The notes below the pieces were generated by a model that made no database searches, was not told the DNA's origin, and saw nothing but the letters and a program-made list of their open reading frames with translations. From Streptomyces sp. CB03234 (GTDB lineage Bacteria; Actinomycetota; Actinomycetes; Streptomycetales; Streptomycetaceae), in the NCBI RefSeq assembly GCF_001905885.1, contig NZ_LIYH01000001.1:1411217-1475216 (forward strand): a stretch of 64,000 nt of DNA. Direction: 5' to 3'. Below are positions 34,877 to 46,198 of this stretch, one piece after another (positions within the stretch are counted from its first letter, which is position 1; each line of letters opens with the position of its first letter). The translations under genes were made by a program, and so were the position numbers.

Positions 34877-36145
34877 TCAGCCCGCGGCGACCTCGATCGC
34901 CGCCAGGTTCTTCTTGCCGCGCCGCAGCACCAGCCAGCGCCCGTGCAGCAGCTCGTCGGCGGAGACCACGGCGTCCTCGGCGGTCACCTTGACGTTGTTC
35001 ACGTACGCGCCGCCCTCCTTGACCGTGCGGCGGGCCGCCGACTTGCTCGGCGCCAGGCCCACCTCCGCGAAGAGGTCCACCACCGGGCCGGGCTCGGTGA
35101 CCCGGGCGTGCGGCAGCTCCGCGAGCGCCGCGGACAGCGTCGACGCGTCCAGCTCCGCCAGCTCGCCCTGCCCGAACAGCGCCTTCGAGGCGGCGACGAC
35201 CGCGGCGCACTGCTCGGCGCCGTGCACCAGCGTCGTCAGCTCCTCCGCGAGCGCGCGCTGGGCCGCACGGGCCTGCGGGCGCTCCTCGGTGAGCCTCTCC
35301 AGCTCCTCGATCTCCTCGCGGGACTTGAAGCTGAAGATCCGCAGGAACTTGGAGACGTCCCGGTCGTCCGCGTTCAGCCAGAACTGGTAGAACGCGTACG
35401 GCGTGGTCCGCTCGGCGTCCAGCCAGACCGTGCCCGTCTCCGTCTTGCCGAACTTGGTGCCGTCGGCCTTCGTGATCAGCGGCGTCGCCAGGGCGTGCAC
35501 CGAGGCGTGGGGCTCGACCCGGTGGATCAGGTCGGTGCCCGCCGTGAGGTTGCCCCACTGGTCGCTGCCGCCGGTCTGCAGGACGCAGCCGTGGCGCCGG
35601 TACAGCTCCAGGAAGTCCATGCCCTGCAGGATCTGGTAGCTGAACTCGGTGTAGCTGATGCCCGCGTCGGAGTTCAGGCGCCGGGCGACCGCCTCCTTGG
35701 CGATCATCTTGTTGACCCGGAAGTACTTGCCGACGTCACGCAGGAAGTCGATCGCCGACAGCCCGGCCGTCCAGTCCAGGTTGTTGACCATGGTCGCGGC
35801 GTACGGGCCCTCGAAGTCGAGGAACCGCTCGACCTGCTCCCGCAGGCGCTCCACCCAGCCGGCGACGACCTCCGGCGCGTTCAGCTGCCGCTCCGCGTTC
35901 GGTTTGGGGTCGCCGATCAGGCCCGTGGCACCGCCGACCAGGCCGAGCGGGCGGTTGCCCGCCTGCTGGATCCGGCGCATGGTGAGGATCTGCACCAGGT
36001 TGCCGAGGTGCAGGCTGGGGGCCGTCGGGTCGAAGCCGCAATAGAACGTGACGGGACCGTCCGCGAACGCCTTGCGCAATGCGTCCTCGTCAGTGGAGAG
36101 GGCGATCAGCCCCCGCCACTGCAGTTCGTCGACGATGTCCGTCAC
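34877..36145 (-). CDS. tyrS: tyrosyl-tRNA synthetase
   Basis: A 422-aa class I synthetase charging tRNA-Tyr. HIGH-equivalent HLGN occurs near 47, KMSKS-equivalent KFGKT near 233, and the tyrosine pocket TFYCGFDPTAPSLH near 33. A C-terminal S4 RNA-binding domain (about 355-420) is present. The GTG start has AAGGAGAG about 8 nt upstream. I see no T-box leader in the short upstream interval. Confidence 0.96.
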   Translation of the reverse strand: MTDIVDELQWRGLIALSTDEDALRKAFADGPVTFYCGFDPTAPSLHLGNLVQILTMRRIQQAGNRPLGLVGGATGLIGDPKPNAERQLNAPEVVAGWVERLREQVERFLDFEGPYAATMVNNLDWTAGLSAIDFLRDVGKYFRVNKMIAKEAVARRLNSDAGISYTEFSYQILQGMDFLELYRRHGCVLQTGGSDQWGNLTAGTDLIHRVEPHASVHALATPLITKADGTKFGKTETGTVWLDAERTTPYAFYQFWLNADDRDVSKFLRIFSFKSREEIEELERLTEERPQARAAQRALAEELTTLVHGAEQCAAVVAASKALFGQGELAELDASTLSAALAELPHARVTEPGPVVDLFAEVGLAPSKSAARRTVKEGGAYVNNVKVTAEDAVVSADELLHGRWLVLRRGKKNLAAIEVAAG

Positions 36146-36211
36146 GGTGACGTCTCTCCTTGAGCGAAATGGGATCGAACAGGTGCGGTGTTCCCCGCCA
36201 GTCTATGGGGG

Positions 36212-37599
36212 TCACACACCCTGGCTGACCGAACTCATGTTGAAGTCCGGCACCCGCAGCGGCGGCATCGCGGCACGCGTGAACCAGTCGCTCCACTCAC
36301 GCGGCAGCGTCCGCTCGGTACGGCCTGCTTCCGTGGCCCGCGACAGCAGGTCCACCGGCGACTCGTTGAACCGGAAGTTGTTCACCTCGCCGACGACCTC
36401 GCCGTTCTCGACGAGATACACGCCGTCCCTGGTCAGCCCGGTCAGCAGCAGCGTCGCCGGGTCGACCTCGCGGATGTACCACAGGCAGGTCAGCAGCAGC
36501 CCGCGCTCCGTGGAGGCCACCATCTCCTCCAGGGACCGCGCGCCACCGCCGTCCAGGACAAGGTTGCCGATACCGGGCGTCACGGGCAACCGAGTAAGCG
36601 CCGCGCTGTGCCGCGTGGTGATCAGGTGCTCCAGCCGGCCCTCCCGCAGCCAGTCGGTCGGCGCCAGCTGCAGCCCGTTGTCGAACACCGACGAGTCGTC
36701 GCCCGACGAGTGCGCGATCACGAACGGCGCCGACTCCAGGCCCGGCTCGTTGGGGTCGCTGCGCAGGGTCAGCGGCAGCGGCGAGAGCGTCTCGCCGATC
36801 CGGGTGCCGCCGCCCGGCTTGGAGAAGACGGTGCGGCCCTCCGCCGCGTCCCGGGCCGCCGACGACCACAGCTGGTAGATCAGCAGGTCCGCCACGGCGG
36901 TGGGCGGCAGCAGCGTCTCGTACCGCCCGGCGGGCAGCTCGACACGGCGCTCGGCCCAGCCCAGGCGCTGCGCCAGCTCCGCGTCCAGGGAGATCGGGTC
37001 GACGTCCTTGAAGTCCCGCGTCGCGTGCCCCGTCCACGCCGAGCGCGTCCGGTCAGGCGACTTGGCGTTCAGCTCCAGCGTCCCGGACGGCTGGTCGTGC
37101 CGCAGCCGCAGCCCCGTCGACGTACCGAGGTACGTCGACGTCAGCTCGTGGTTGGCGAACCCGTACAGCTCCCGGCCCCCCGCGCGGGCCCGGGCGAACG
37201 CCTCGCCCAGCGCGGGCGCGAAGTCCGCGAACACCGCCGACGAGGTCTCGGCGGGCGCGTCCGTGAAGTCGGGCGACGCCTCCCCGCCGGTCACCAGCGG
37301 CTGGGCGTCCTCGGCCGGCCCGGCGCCCCGCGCGGCGGCTTCGGCCGCCCGTACGAGCGGCTCCAGCTCCTCGGCGGTGACCGCCGACCGGGACACCACG
37401 CCGGAGGCGGTGCCCTCCGCCCCGTCGACGGTGGCGATCACGGTAAGGGTCCGGCCCCGGGTCACACCGTTGGTGGTCAGGGCGTTGCCCGCCCAGCGCA
37501 GGTTGGCGGACGACTCCTCGTCCGCGATGACGACACACCCGTCCGCGCGGGACAGCTCCAGCGCCCGCTCGACGATCTCGTACGGCTTCGCTACGGGGC

Positions 37600-37603
<4 letters not shown>
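36212..37603 (-). CDS. tldE: TldE/PmbA-type metallopeptidase-related protein
   Basis: A 463-aa TldD/TldE-fold protein without the HExxxH motif, as expected for the non-catalytic partner. Characteristic blocks are GVTRGRTLTV, LPAGRYETLLPPTAVADLL, FSKPGGGTRIG and the C-terminal GLTRDGVYLVENGEV...NNFRFNESP. It would pair with the TldD product next to it to degrade or process unfolded peptides. Its ATG overlaps the tldD stop by 4 nt, so the two are cotranslated. Confidence 0.9.
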
Positions 37604-39123
<1,520 letters not shown>

Positions 39124-39219
39124 GAAATGTCTCCTGTCGTATGAGACCGGTCGTCCCGATCATGTCGCGCCGCACGGTCCCGTGCCCAGTACTTTCCGCA
39201 GGCCCTTCTGTAGGGACCC

Positions 39220-39245
39220 GACAGTGACACCCGTACGCCACTGTC
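39220..39245. promoter_or_regulatory. inverted repeat in the tldD-fabG intergenic region
   Basis: GACAGTG (39220-39226) and CACTGTC (39239-39245) are perfect inverted arms with a 12-bp spacer between the divergent tldD and fabG genes. Candidate operator for either gene. Confidence 0.45.
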
Positions 39246-39306
39246 AGGGCTCGATTCTCCGTAGTGAGCGCAGGACCGATAGGTTTCCGGTGAACCAGAC
39301 CGCTAG

Positions 39307-40038
<732 letters not shown>

Positions 40039-40042
40039 TCAC

Positions 40043-40810
40043 ATGAGCGGAATTCTCGACGGCAAGCGCATCCTGATCACCGGTGTGCTGATGGAGTCCT
40101 CCATCGCCTTCCACGCCGCCAAGGTGGCTCAGGAGCAGGGCGCCGAGATCATCCTGACGGCCTTCCCCCGGCCCACCCTGACCGAGCGCATCGCCAAGAA
40201 GCTGCCCAAGCCCGCCAAGGTCATCGAGCTCGACGTCACCAACGACGAGCACCTGGCCCGCGTCGAGGACGTGGTCCGTGAGGAGCTCGGCGGCCTCGAC
40301 GGCGTCGTCCACTCCATCGGCTTCGCCCCGCAGGACGCGCTCGGCGGCCATTTCCTCAACACGCCGTTCGAGTCGGTGGCGACCGCGATGCACGTCTCGG
40401 CGTTCTCGCTGAAGTCGCTGACGATGGCCTGCCTGCCGCTGATGCAGAACGGCGGCTCGGTCGTCGGTCTCACCTTCGACGCGCAGTACGCGTGGCCGCA
40501 GTACGACTGGATGGGCCCGGCCAAGGCCGCGCTGGAGGCCACCAGCCGCTACCTGGCCCGCGACCTGGGCAAGCAGAACGTGCGCTGCAACCTGATCTCG
40601 GCCGGCCCGCTCCGTTCGATGGCCGCCAAGTCCATCCCGGGCTTCACCGACCTGGCGAAGGTGTGGGACGAGCGCTCCCCGCTCGAGTGGGACATGAACG
40701 ACCCCGAGCCGGCCGGCCGCGGCATCGTCGCGCTGCTGTCCGACTTCTTCCCGAAGACGACCGGCGAGATCATCCACGTCGACGGCGGCGTGCACATCAT
40801 GGGCGCCTGA
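40043..40810 (+). CDS. fabI: enoyl-[acyl-carrier-protein] reductase FabI (InhA-type)
   Basis: A 255-aa NADH-dependent enoyl-ACP reductase completing the elongation cycle. The N-terminus GKRILITGVLMESSIAFHAAK is the FabI/InhA signature. The atypical SDR Tyr-x6-Lys motif is YDWMGPAK. HSIGFAP and GPLRSMAAKSI are further family blocks. It is the target class of triclosan and isoniazid. Second gene of the fabG-fabI operon, followed by a strong terminator. Confidence 0.95.
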   Translation: MSGILDGKRILITGVLMESSIAFHAAKVAQEQGAEIILTAFPRPTLTERIAKKLPKPAKVIELDVTNDEHLARVEDVVREELGGLDGVVHSIGFAPQDALGGHFLNTPFESVATAMHVSAFSLKSLTMACLPLMQNGGSVVGLTFDAQYAWPQYDWMGPAKAALEATSRYLARDLGKQNVRCNLISAGPLRSMAAKSIPGFTDLAKVWDERSPLEWDMNDPEPAGRGIVALLSDFFPKTTGEIIHVDGGVHIMGA

Positions 40811-40828
40811 GCCTCCCTCCTGACGCCG

Positions 40829-40869
40829 GAAGGCCGCGCACCGCTCCTGGGGAGCGGCGCGCGGCCTTC
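40829..40869 (+). terminator. rho-independent-type terminator after fabI
   Basis: GAAGGCCGCGC (40829-40839) pairs with GCGCGGCCTTC (40859-40869), with a nested CCGCTCC/GGAGCGG stem inside. It starts 18 nt after the fabI stop. Confidence 0.8.
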
Positions 40870-40952
40870 GTACATATGTACGCTCCGCAGCGCTCCCAAG
40901 TCGAAGAGTCACCGCTGTCAGGGCAGACTGGTGGGGAGTTCGGGGAGGAGGT

Positions 40953-41333
40953 GTGGCTGTGCGTACGAATCGCCGAGCGAAGCGCCATGCGAAACACCGT
41001 CGAGCAGTGGCCCTGGCCGCCACCGCGGCCCTGCTGCCGGGGCTGGCCGTCAGCGCCCAGGCTCATGCCGCAGAGAGGGACGTGTACGTCGCCTCATGCC
41101 GTACGTCGGTCGAGGGCTCCCGGGTCACCGCGTACTGCCACAACCCCTACCCCGCCACGGACCGCGTCCAGCTGCACGTCGAGTGCGCCCGGTGGTGGGA
41201 CATCGACTCCGACAGCGCGCCCGTCGACATCGGCCCCACGGCCTACGCCGAGCTGACCCAGCGCTGCTGGAAAGAGGTCGGTGGCGCCTGGATCAGCCAC
41301 CAGCCGGTGCCCGATCCCCGCCCAGGCACATGA
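40953..41333 (+). CDS. small secreted Cys-containing protein
   Basis: A 126-aa protein. The basic N-terminus (RRAKRHAKHRR) and hydrophobic core end in AQAHA, a clear signal peptide (about 1-39). The mature part has four Cys that could form two disulphides (SCRTSVEGS, AYCHN, VECARWW, QRCWKE). No family is recognised. GGAGGAG precedes it; GTG at 40953 was used, and GTG at 40959 is equally spaced. Its 3' end overlaps the converging GntR gene by 41 nt. Confidence 0.72.
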   Translation: MAVRTNRRAKRHAKHRRAVALAATAALLPGLAVSAQAHAAERDVYVASCRTSVEGSRVTAYCHNPYPATDRVQLHVECARWWDIDSDSAPVDIGPTAYAELTQRCWKEVGGAWISHQPVPDPRPGT

Positions 41334-41982
41334 ACGGGTAGCCGGCCGCCTCCGAGGCCGCCGCGGGGGCGTCCCCCGCCCGGATCGCCTCCACCAGCCG
41401 GGCGTGGTCCATGTGGTTCTCCGGGCGCAGGTCCTGGCCCACGTCGTCGCGCAGCCAGTCCCGCAGCAGATGGCCCAGGTCGGCGTAGAGCTCGGACATG
41501 ACCTCATTGTGCGAGGCGGCCACCACGGCCAGGTGGAACGTCGCGTCGGCCGCCACGAACCGCTCCGCGTCGCCCGCCTCCCAGGCCTCCTCCCGCCGGG
41601 CCAGGAGCGCGTCCAGCTGCTTCATGTCCCGTTCCGTACGGCGCTCGGCGGCCAGCCGGGCGGCCGACGACTCCAGTGTGGAGCGCAGCTCGGCGATGTG
41701 CCGCGGGTCGGCGTCAGCGAACCGCCGGTGCATCACCCCGGCCAGCTCGCTGGTCGCGACGACGTACGTGCCCGAGCCCTGGCGGATGTCCAGCAGGCCG
41801 TTGTGGGCCAGTGCCCTGACCGCCTCACGGACCGTGTTGCGGGCCACGCCCAGCTGCTCGACCAGCTCCGGCTCGGTGGGGATCCGGGAGCCGACCGGCC
41901 ACTCGCCCGTCGTGATCTGGTTCCGCAGCTCGGCGATCACCTGGTCGGAGAGTGCGGAACGGCGGGGTGAGCTGAGCGCCAT
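41293..41982 (-). CDS. FadR-subfamily GntR transcriptional regulator
   Basis: A 229-aa regulator. The winged HTH (QVIAELRNQITTGEWPVGSR to LAHNGLLDIRQGSGTYV, about 14-77) is of GntR type, and the all-helical FCD ligand domain contains the metal-binding His pattern. It is divergent from an MFS exporter, with an inverted repeat between them, so it probably controls that transporter. AAGGAG 5 nt upstream supports the ATG at 41982. Confidence 0.9.
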   Translation of the reverse strand: MALSSPRRSALSDQVIAELRNQITTGEWPVGSRIPTEPELVEQLGVARNTVREAVRALAHNGLLDIRQGSGTYVVATSELAGVMHRRFADADPRHIAELRSTLESSAARLAAERRTERDMKQLDALLARREEAWEAGDAERFVAADATFHLAVVAASHNEVMSELYADLGHLLRDWLRDDVGQDLRPENHMDHARLVEAIRAGDAPAAASEAAGYPFMCLGGDRAPAGG

Positions 41983-42007
41983 GGTGCTCCTTGGCTCCTT
42001 CGAAGAG

Positions 42008-42041
42008 GATTGGACAGCCAATCATCCCATGATTCTATGAT
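42008..42041 (+). promoter_or_regulatory. operator and leaderless-type promoter of the MFS gene
   Basis: GATTGGACAGCCAATC (42008-42023) is an inverted repeat with 6-bp arms. TATGAT (42036-42041) lies 7 nt before the MFS ATG, so the transcript should begin at or next to the start codon. No ribosome site is seen. The repeat overlaps the -35 area, as expected for repression. Confidence 0.55.
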
Positions 42042-42047
42042 GGGCTC

Positions 42048-43337
42048 ATGTCCGACGAGCCGCAGCCCCCGACCCTCACCCCCGCACGTACCCCCGCTCC
42101 CGCCGCACCTACGCCGACCCGGGCCGAAACCCGGCCGGCGAGCGCGGTGTGGCTCACCCGGCTCCTGATCGTCGGGCTCGTCCTCGCCGCGCTCAACCTC
42201 CGCCCCGCCATCACCAGCCTGGGCGCCCTCCTCGAAGAGGTGCGGGACGGGCTGCACATGAGCGGTGGCGTCGCCGGCGTCCTCACCTCCGTACCGCCGC
42301 TGTGCTTCGCCGTCTTCGGCATCACCGCGCCCCGGCTCGCCCGGCGCTTCGGCCCCGGCGCCGTCGTCTTCGCCGGTATGGCGGCCATCACCGCCGGCCT
42401 GGTCATCCGCCCCTTCGCCGGCGGTACGGCGGCCTTCCTGGCCGCCAGCGCCCTCGCCCTGATGGGCATAGCCGTCAGCAACGTCCTGATGCCGGTCATC
42501 GTCAAGCGGTACTTCCCCGACCGCGTCGGCACCATGACGGGCCTGTACTCGATGGCCCTCGCCCTCGGCACGTCCCTCGCGGCCGCCGCGACCGTCCCGG
42601 TCACCGACGCGCTCGGTGGCAACTGGCGCACCGGCCTCGCCGTGTGGGCGGTCCTCGGCGCCCTCGCCGTCGTGGCCTGGCTCCCCCTCGTACGCAACCG
42701 GGGCGGCGACACGGCCACGCCCGGGACGGGCACCCCGGCCCCGGAGGAAACCCCCGCCATAAGGATCACCCGCAGCCGCACGGCCTGGGCACTGGCCTGC
42801 TTCTTCGGCCTCCAGGCCACCGGCGCGTACATCACCATGGGCTGGATGCCGCAGATCTTCCGCGACGCCGGGGTCTCCGCCGGCACCGCCGGAGTGCTGC
42901 TCGCCGTGACCATGGTGATGGGCGTGCCGCTCGCCTTCGTCATCCCCCGGCTCGCCACCCGCATGAAGAACCAGGGCCCCATCGTCGTCGCCCTCGGTCT
43001 GTGCGGACTGAGCGGATACGCCGGACTGCACTTCGCTCCGGCGGCCGGGGCATGGGCCTGGGCGCTGCTCCTGGGCGTCTCCAACTGCGCCTTCCCGCTC
43101 GCCCTCACCATGATCGGCATGCGCTCGCGGACCGGAGGCGGGGTCGTACGGCTCTCCGCCTTCGCCCAGAGCGTCGGCTACCTCATCTCCATCCCCGGGC
43201 CCACGCTGGTCGGTGCCCTCTACGAGCACAGCGGCGGCTGGGGGACCCCTCTCGTGCTGATGACGGGGCTGATGGTGCCGCAGGTGATCGTGGGGATCAT
43301 CGCCGGGCGGGACCGGACGATCGAGGACGAAGCCTGA
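42048..43337 (+). CDS. MFS transporter, CynX/NimT family
   Basis: A 429-aa permease with 12 predicted helices after a Pro/Thr-rich cytoplasmic N-terminus of about 33 residues. LNLRPAITSLGALLEEV near helix 1 and the paired RR/RF loops (PRLARRFG) are typical of the cyanate/nitroimidazole CynX-NimT group. The substrate is unknown. Likely under the divergent GntR regulator. A 39-aa membrane peptide gene follows after 17 nt. Confidence 0.87.
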   Translation: MSDEPQPPTLTPARTPAPAAPTPTRAETRPASAVWLTRLLIVGLVLAALNLRPAITSLGALLEEVRDGLHMSGGVAGVLTSVPPLCFAVFGITAPRLARRFGPGAVVFAGMAAITAGLVIRPFAGGTAAFLAASALALMGIAVSNVLMPVIVKRYFPDRVGTMTGLYSMALALGTSLAAAATVPVTDALGGNWRTGLAVWAVLGALAVVAWLPLVRNRGGDTATPGTGTPAPEETPAIRITRSRTAWALACFFGLQATGAYITMGWMPQIFRDAGVSAGTAGVLLAVTMVMGVPLAFVIPRLATRMKNQGPIVVALGLCGLSGYAGLHFAPAAGAWAWALLLGVSNCAFPLALTMIGMRSRTGGGVVRLSAFAQSVGYLISIPGPTLVGALYEHSGGWGTPLVLMTGLMVPQVIVGIIAGRDRTIEDEA

Positions 43338-43354
43338 GGTGCGAGACTTGTCCC

Positions 43355-43474
43355 ATGCAGCCTGTGCTCGACCCGAACCCTCAGAACGGCCAGAAGAAGC
43401 TCCTCATCGTGCTCGGCGCGATGCTGGCGATCGGCGTGGTCATCGGAATCGTCGCGTCCATCGCCTCGCCGTGA
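43355..43474 (+). CDS. SGM_5486-type 39-residue transporter-associated membrane peptide
   Basis: The peptide starts MQPVLDPNPQNGQKKLLIVL and has one hydrophobic helix (about 16-36), ending in SIASP. It matches a very small Streptomyces family that sits next to MFS genes, as here. Placement 17 nt after the MFS stop implies cotranscription. Too short for most automated calls. Confidence 0.85.
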   Translation: MQPVLDPNPQNGQKKLLIVLGAMLAIGVVIGIVASIASP

Positions 43475-43545
43475 CCCGGGAGCCGTGACCCGGGAGCCGT
43501 GAGCCGTGACCCGGGAGCCGTGACCGGCGAGCTGTGACCGGGATG
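43471..43545. repeat. 14-bp tandem repeats after the 39-residue peptide gene
   Basis: GTGACCCGGGAGCC occurs at 43471-43484, 43485-43498 and 43506-43519. Half and degenerate units lie between and after them. The first copy overlaps the stop codon of the upstream gene. Confidence 0.75.
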
Positions 43546-43681
43546 GTGGGGCTGTCCCCACCATCCCCTAGGGGGTCAGGCTCAGGGTGAAGTGGGTGGG
43601 TTGCCGGATGGGCGCGGCGGCTCATGATCCGTAGCGTTGACACCACTTCGACCTCGGCATCACGGACCCACGGAGGCGGCC

Positions 43682-43903
43682 ATGCCGGCCCGTACACGCC
43701 CGCAACGGACGCACGCCACCATCACCCTCACCACCAGCAGCACTGACGGCACGCGGCTGCCCTGGTGGGCCGTGGCACTGCCCGTGCTCGCCTTCGCCGT
43801 CCTCTTCGGCCTGATAACCGGCGGCGGTGAGGCGCACGCGGCGGGTGGTGACCCGGCGGTGGGCCGCATCCTGGAGCAGATTCAGCACACGCTCGCGCGG
43901 TAG
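43682..43903 (+). CDS. small membrane-anchored protein, unknown function
   Basis: A 73-aa protein with a basic Arg/Thr-rich N-terminus, one transmembrane helix (about 27-46, LPWWAVALPVLAFAVLFGL) and a short tail. GGAGG 5-7 nt upstream gives a well-placed ATG. I do not recognise the family; small proteins of this plan recur in Streptomyces. Confidence 0.65.
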   Translation: MPARTRPQRTHATITLTTSSTDGTRLPWWAVALPVLAFAVLFGLITGGGEAHAAGGDPAVGRILEQIQHTLAR

Positions 43904-43961
43904 TGGGCAAGCTGCCCAACACCCACCGCTCCATGGCGTGTTTCATGCGAAGCTGGGGAGC

Positions 43962-44480
43962 ATGAGCGTCGATACACCCCGCAGGATCGTGCTACTCCGG
44001 CATGCGAAGGCCGACTGGCCCCAGGTGTCCGACCACGAGCGGCCGCTCGCTGAGCGAGGCCGCAAGGACGCACCCGTGGCCGGCCGCCGGCTCGCCGAGA
44101 CCGGCATCACCTTCGGTCTGGCCCTGTGCTCGACCGCGGCCAGGACCCGCGAGACATGGAAGCTGGCGGTCCAGGAGCTCCCACGGCGCCCCAAGACCGT
44201 GTACGAGGAGCGGCTCTACGAAGCCTCACTCGGCGACATCCTCGCGCTGCTCAACGAGACCCCGGAAGAAGTGAACGACCTCCTGGTCATCGGGCACAAC
44301 CCGGGCATGCACGCCGTCGCCGACGCCCTCGCCGGCCAGGCCGACGGCGACACGCTCGCCCGGATGAACCGGGGTGGTTTCCCCACCTCCGCCTTCGCCG
44401 TCGTCGGCTTCAGCGGTTCCTGGAAGTCCGTGGAACACGGCGTGGGCAAGCTGCTGAGCTACTGGGCACCCCACGAGTAA
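43962..44480 (+). CDS. sixA: SixA-type histidine phosphatase
   Basis: A 172-aa phosphoglycerate-mutase-fold phosphatase. The phospho-accepting RHAK (His14) follows the first strand, the acid region is STAARTRETW (about 64), and the second His is in VIGHNPGMH (about 108). SixA proteins dephosphorylate phosphohistidine domains; the substrate here is unproven. GGGGAG precedes the ATG. Confidence 0.88.
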   Translation: MSVDTPRRIVLLRHAKADWPQVSDHERPLAERGRKDAPVAGRRLAETGITFGLALCSTAARTRETWKLAVQELPRRPKTVYEERLYEASLGDILALLNETPEEVNDLLVIGHNPGMHAVADALAGQADGDTLARMNRGGFPTSAFAVVGFSGSWKSVEHGVGKLLSYWAPHE

Positions 44481-44546
44481 CCCCCGTACACGTGGAAGGC
44501 CCGGCCACCGCGTGTGACTGGGCCTCCTCGCGTCAGGGGCTCACGC

Positions 44547-45752
44547 CTAGACCTGGTCCGCGTCCGCGGCCTCGACCTCTTCGCGGGTGATGCCCAGCAG
44601 ATACAGCACCGTGTCCAGGAACGGCACATTGACGGCGGTGTGGGCGGCCTTGCGGACCACCGGCTTGGCGTTGAAGGCCACGCCCAGACCGGCCGTGTTC
44701 AGCATGTCCAGGTCGTTGGCGCCATCGCCGATCGCCACCGTCTGGGCGAGTGGTACGCCGGCCTCGGCGGCGAACCGGCGCAGCAGCCGCGCCTTGCCCG
44801 CCCGGTCGACGACCTCGCCGGTCACCCGTCCGGTCAGCTTGCCGTCCACGATCTCCAGCGTGTTGGCCGACGCGAAGTCCAGACCGAGCCGCACCTTCAG
44901 GTCGTCCGTGACCTGGGTGAACCCGCCCGACACCACACCCACCTGGTACCCGAGCCTCTTCAGCGTACGGATCAGGGTGCGCGCGCCCGAGGTCAGCCTG
45001 ACCTCCGACCGCACCTTGTCCACGACCGACTCGTCCAGCCCGGCGAGCAGCGCCACGCGCGCGTGCAGGGACTGTTCGAAGTCCAGCTCCCCGCGCATCG
45101 CCCGCGCCGTCACTTCGGCGACCTGCTCCTCACAGCCGGCGTGCGCCGCGAAGAGCTCGATCACCTCGTCCTGGATGAGCGTCGAGTCCACGTCCATGAC
45201 GACCAGCCGCTGCGCCCGGCGGTGCAGCCCCGCCGACACCACCGCCACGTCCACGCCGATCTCATGGGCCTGGGTGGCCAGCGCGGTGCGCAAAGGAGCC
45301 GTCTCCGTACCCGACACGGCGAACTCCACGGCCGTCACCGGATACTTCGCCAGCCGGAAGATACGGTCGATGTTGCCGCCGGTCCGGGTGATCGTGGCCG
45401 CTATGGCCGCCGTGTCCTCAGCCGTCAGGGGGTGCCCGAGCACGGTGACGTGCGACCGCCCCGAGCCGCGCGGCCGGTTGTCACCCGTACCGGAAATGAT
45501 CTCCGCCTGAAGCTTCAGGGACTCCGCCCAGCTGTGCACGGTGGCCCGCAGCTCCCCCTCGGTGCTCACCGTCGGCTCGGTGACGAGCGCGCACAGGACG
45601 ATGCGGCCACGGGTGACGACCTGCTCGATGTCGACGACATCGACGGAGAAGGCGGCCAGGGTGTCGAACAACCCGGCGGTGATCCCGGGGCGGTCCTTCC
45701 CGAAGATCTTGACGAGAAGGGTGGGAACGTCAGAGGTCTGCGATGCGCTCAT
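44547..45752 (-). CDS. serB: phosphoserine phosphatase SerB with ACT domains
   Basis: A 401-aa enzyme for the last step of serine synthesis. Two N-terminal ACT-like domains (about 10-85 and 100-165) bind regulatory amino acids. The HAD domain then carries VVMDVDSTL (about 185), SGGF (about 275) and IGDGANDLDM (about 345). The ATG at 45752 has GGGGGA upstream. It is transcribed toward sixA (convergent). Confidence 0.93.
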   Translation of the reverse strand: MSASQTSDVPTLLVKIFGKDRPGITAGLFDTLAAFSVDVVDIEQVVTRGRIVLCALVTEPTVSTEGELRATVHSWAESLKLQAEIISGTGDNRPRGSGRSHVTVLGHPLTAEDTAAIAATITRTGGNIDRIFRLAKYPVTAVEFAVSGTETAPLRTALATQAHEIGVDVAVVSAGLHRRAQRLVVMDVDSTLIQDEVIELFAAHAGCEEQVAEVTARAMRGELDFEQSLHARVALLAGLDESVVDKVRSEVRLTSGARTLIRTLKRLGYQVGVVSGGFTQVTDDLKVRLGLDFASANTLEIVDGKLTGRVTGEVVDRAGKARLLRRFAAEAGVPLAQTVAIGDGANDLDMLNTAGLGVAFNAKPVVRKAAHTAVNVPFLDTVLYLLGITREEVEAADADQV

Positions 45753-46198
45753 GGTCCCCCCACCGTATCGGCCCCCACGCTCCCGAGCGCGCCCCGTCCC
45801 GACCACCGGACACCCGGCCCCCGCACATCCGGGCCTCGCGGACCGGTCCGCGCCGACCGGGCCCCGCCATCCGCGCGCCCCGCACTCGGGCGCCGGGTCC
45901 GCGCCCAGCGCCCCAGGAGCCCCGGGGCGGCACGTCCCGGGCGCCCATCTCCGGCGCCGTGTTCTCGCCGTGCATCCTCAGGGCCTTGGGGCCACGGCCA
46001 CCCCGCCGGGGCCGGTGAGCCCCTCCGGTGGTACCGGCGGCCGTTGACCGTGTGACATGTGGCCGCGGTGGGCGGGGTGGCCGATCGGCGCCCCGCTGCC
46101 GTGCTGCATGACGGTGTCCACGTGGACCGGCGCGGGGGCCCGGGGGCGGAGCACCCGGTTTCGGGGAAGGGGCGGGGGTGGGGGACAAGCCGCCCACC
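45753..46198. other. long non-coding interval with a 12-bp palindrome
   Basis: No gene is supported in these 446 nt; long open frames here are GC-driven. GTCCACGTGGAC at 46116-46127 is a perfect palindrome. No promoter-like -10 was convincing. Confidence 0.55.
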
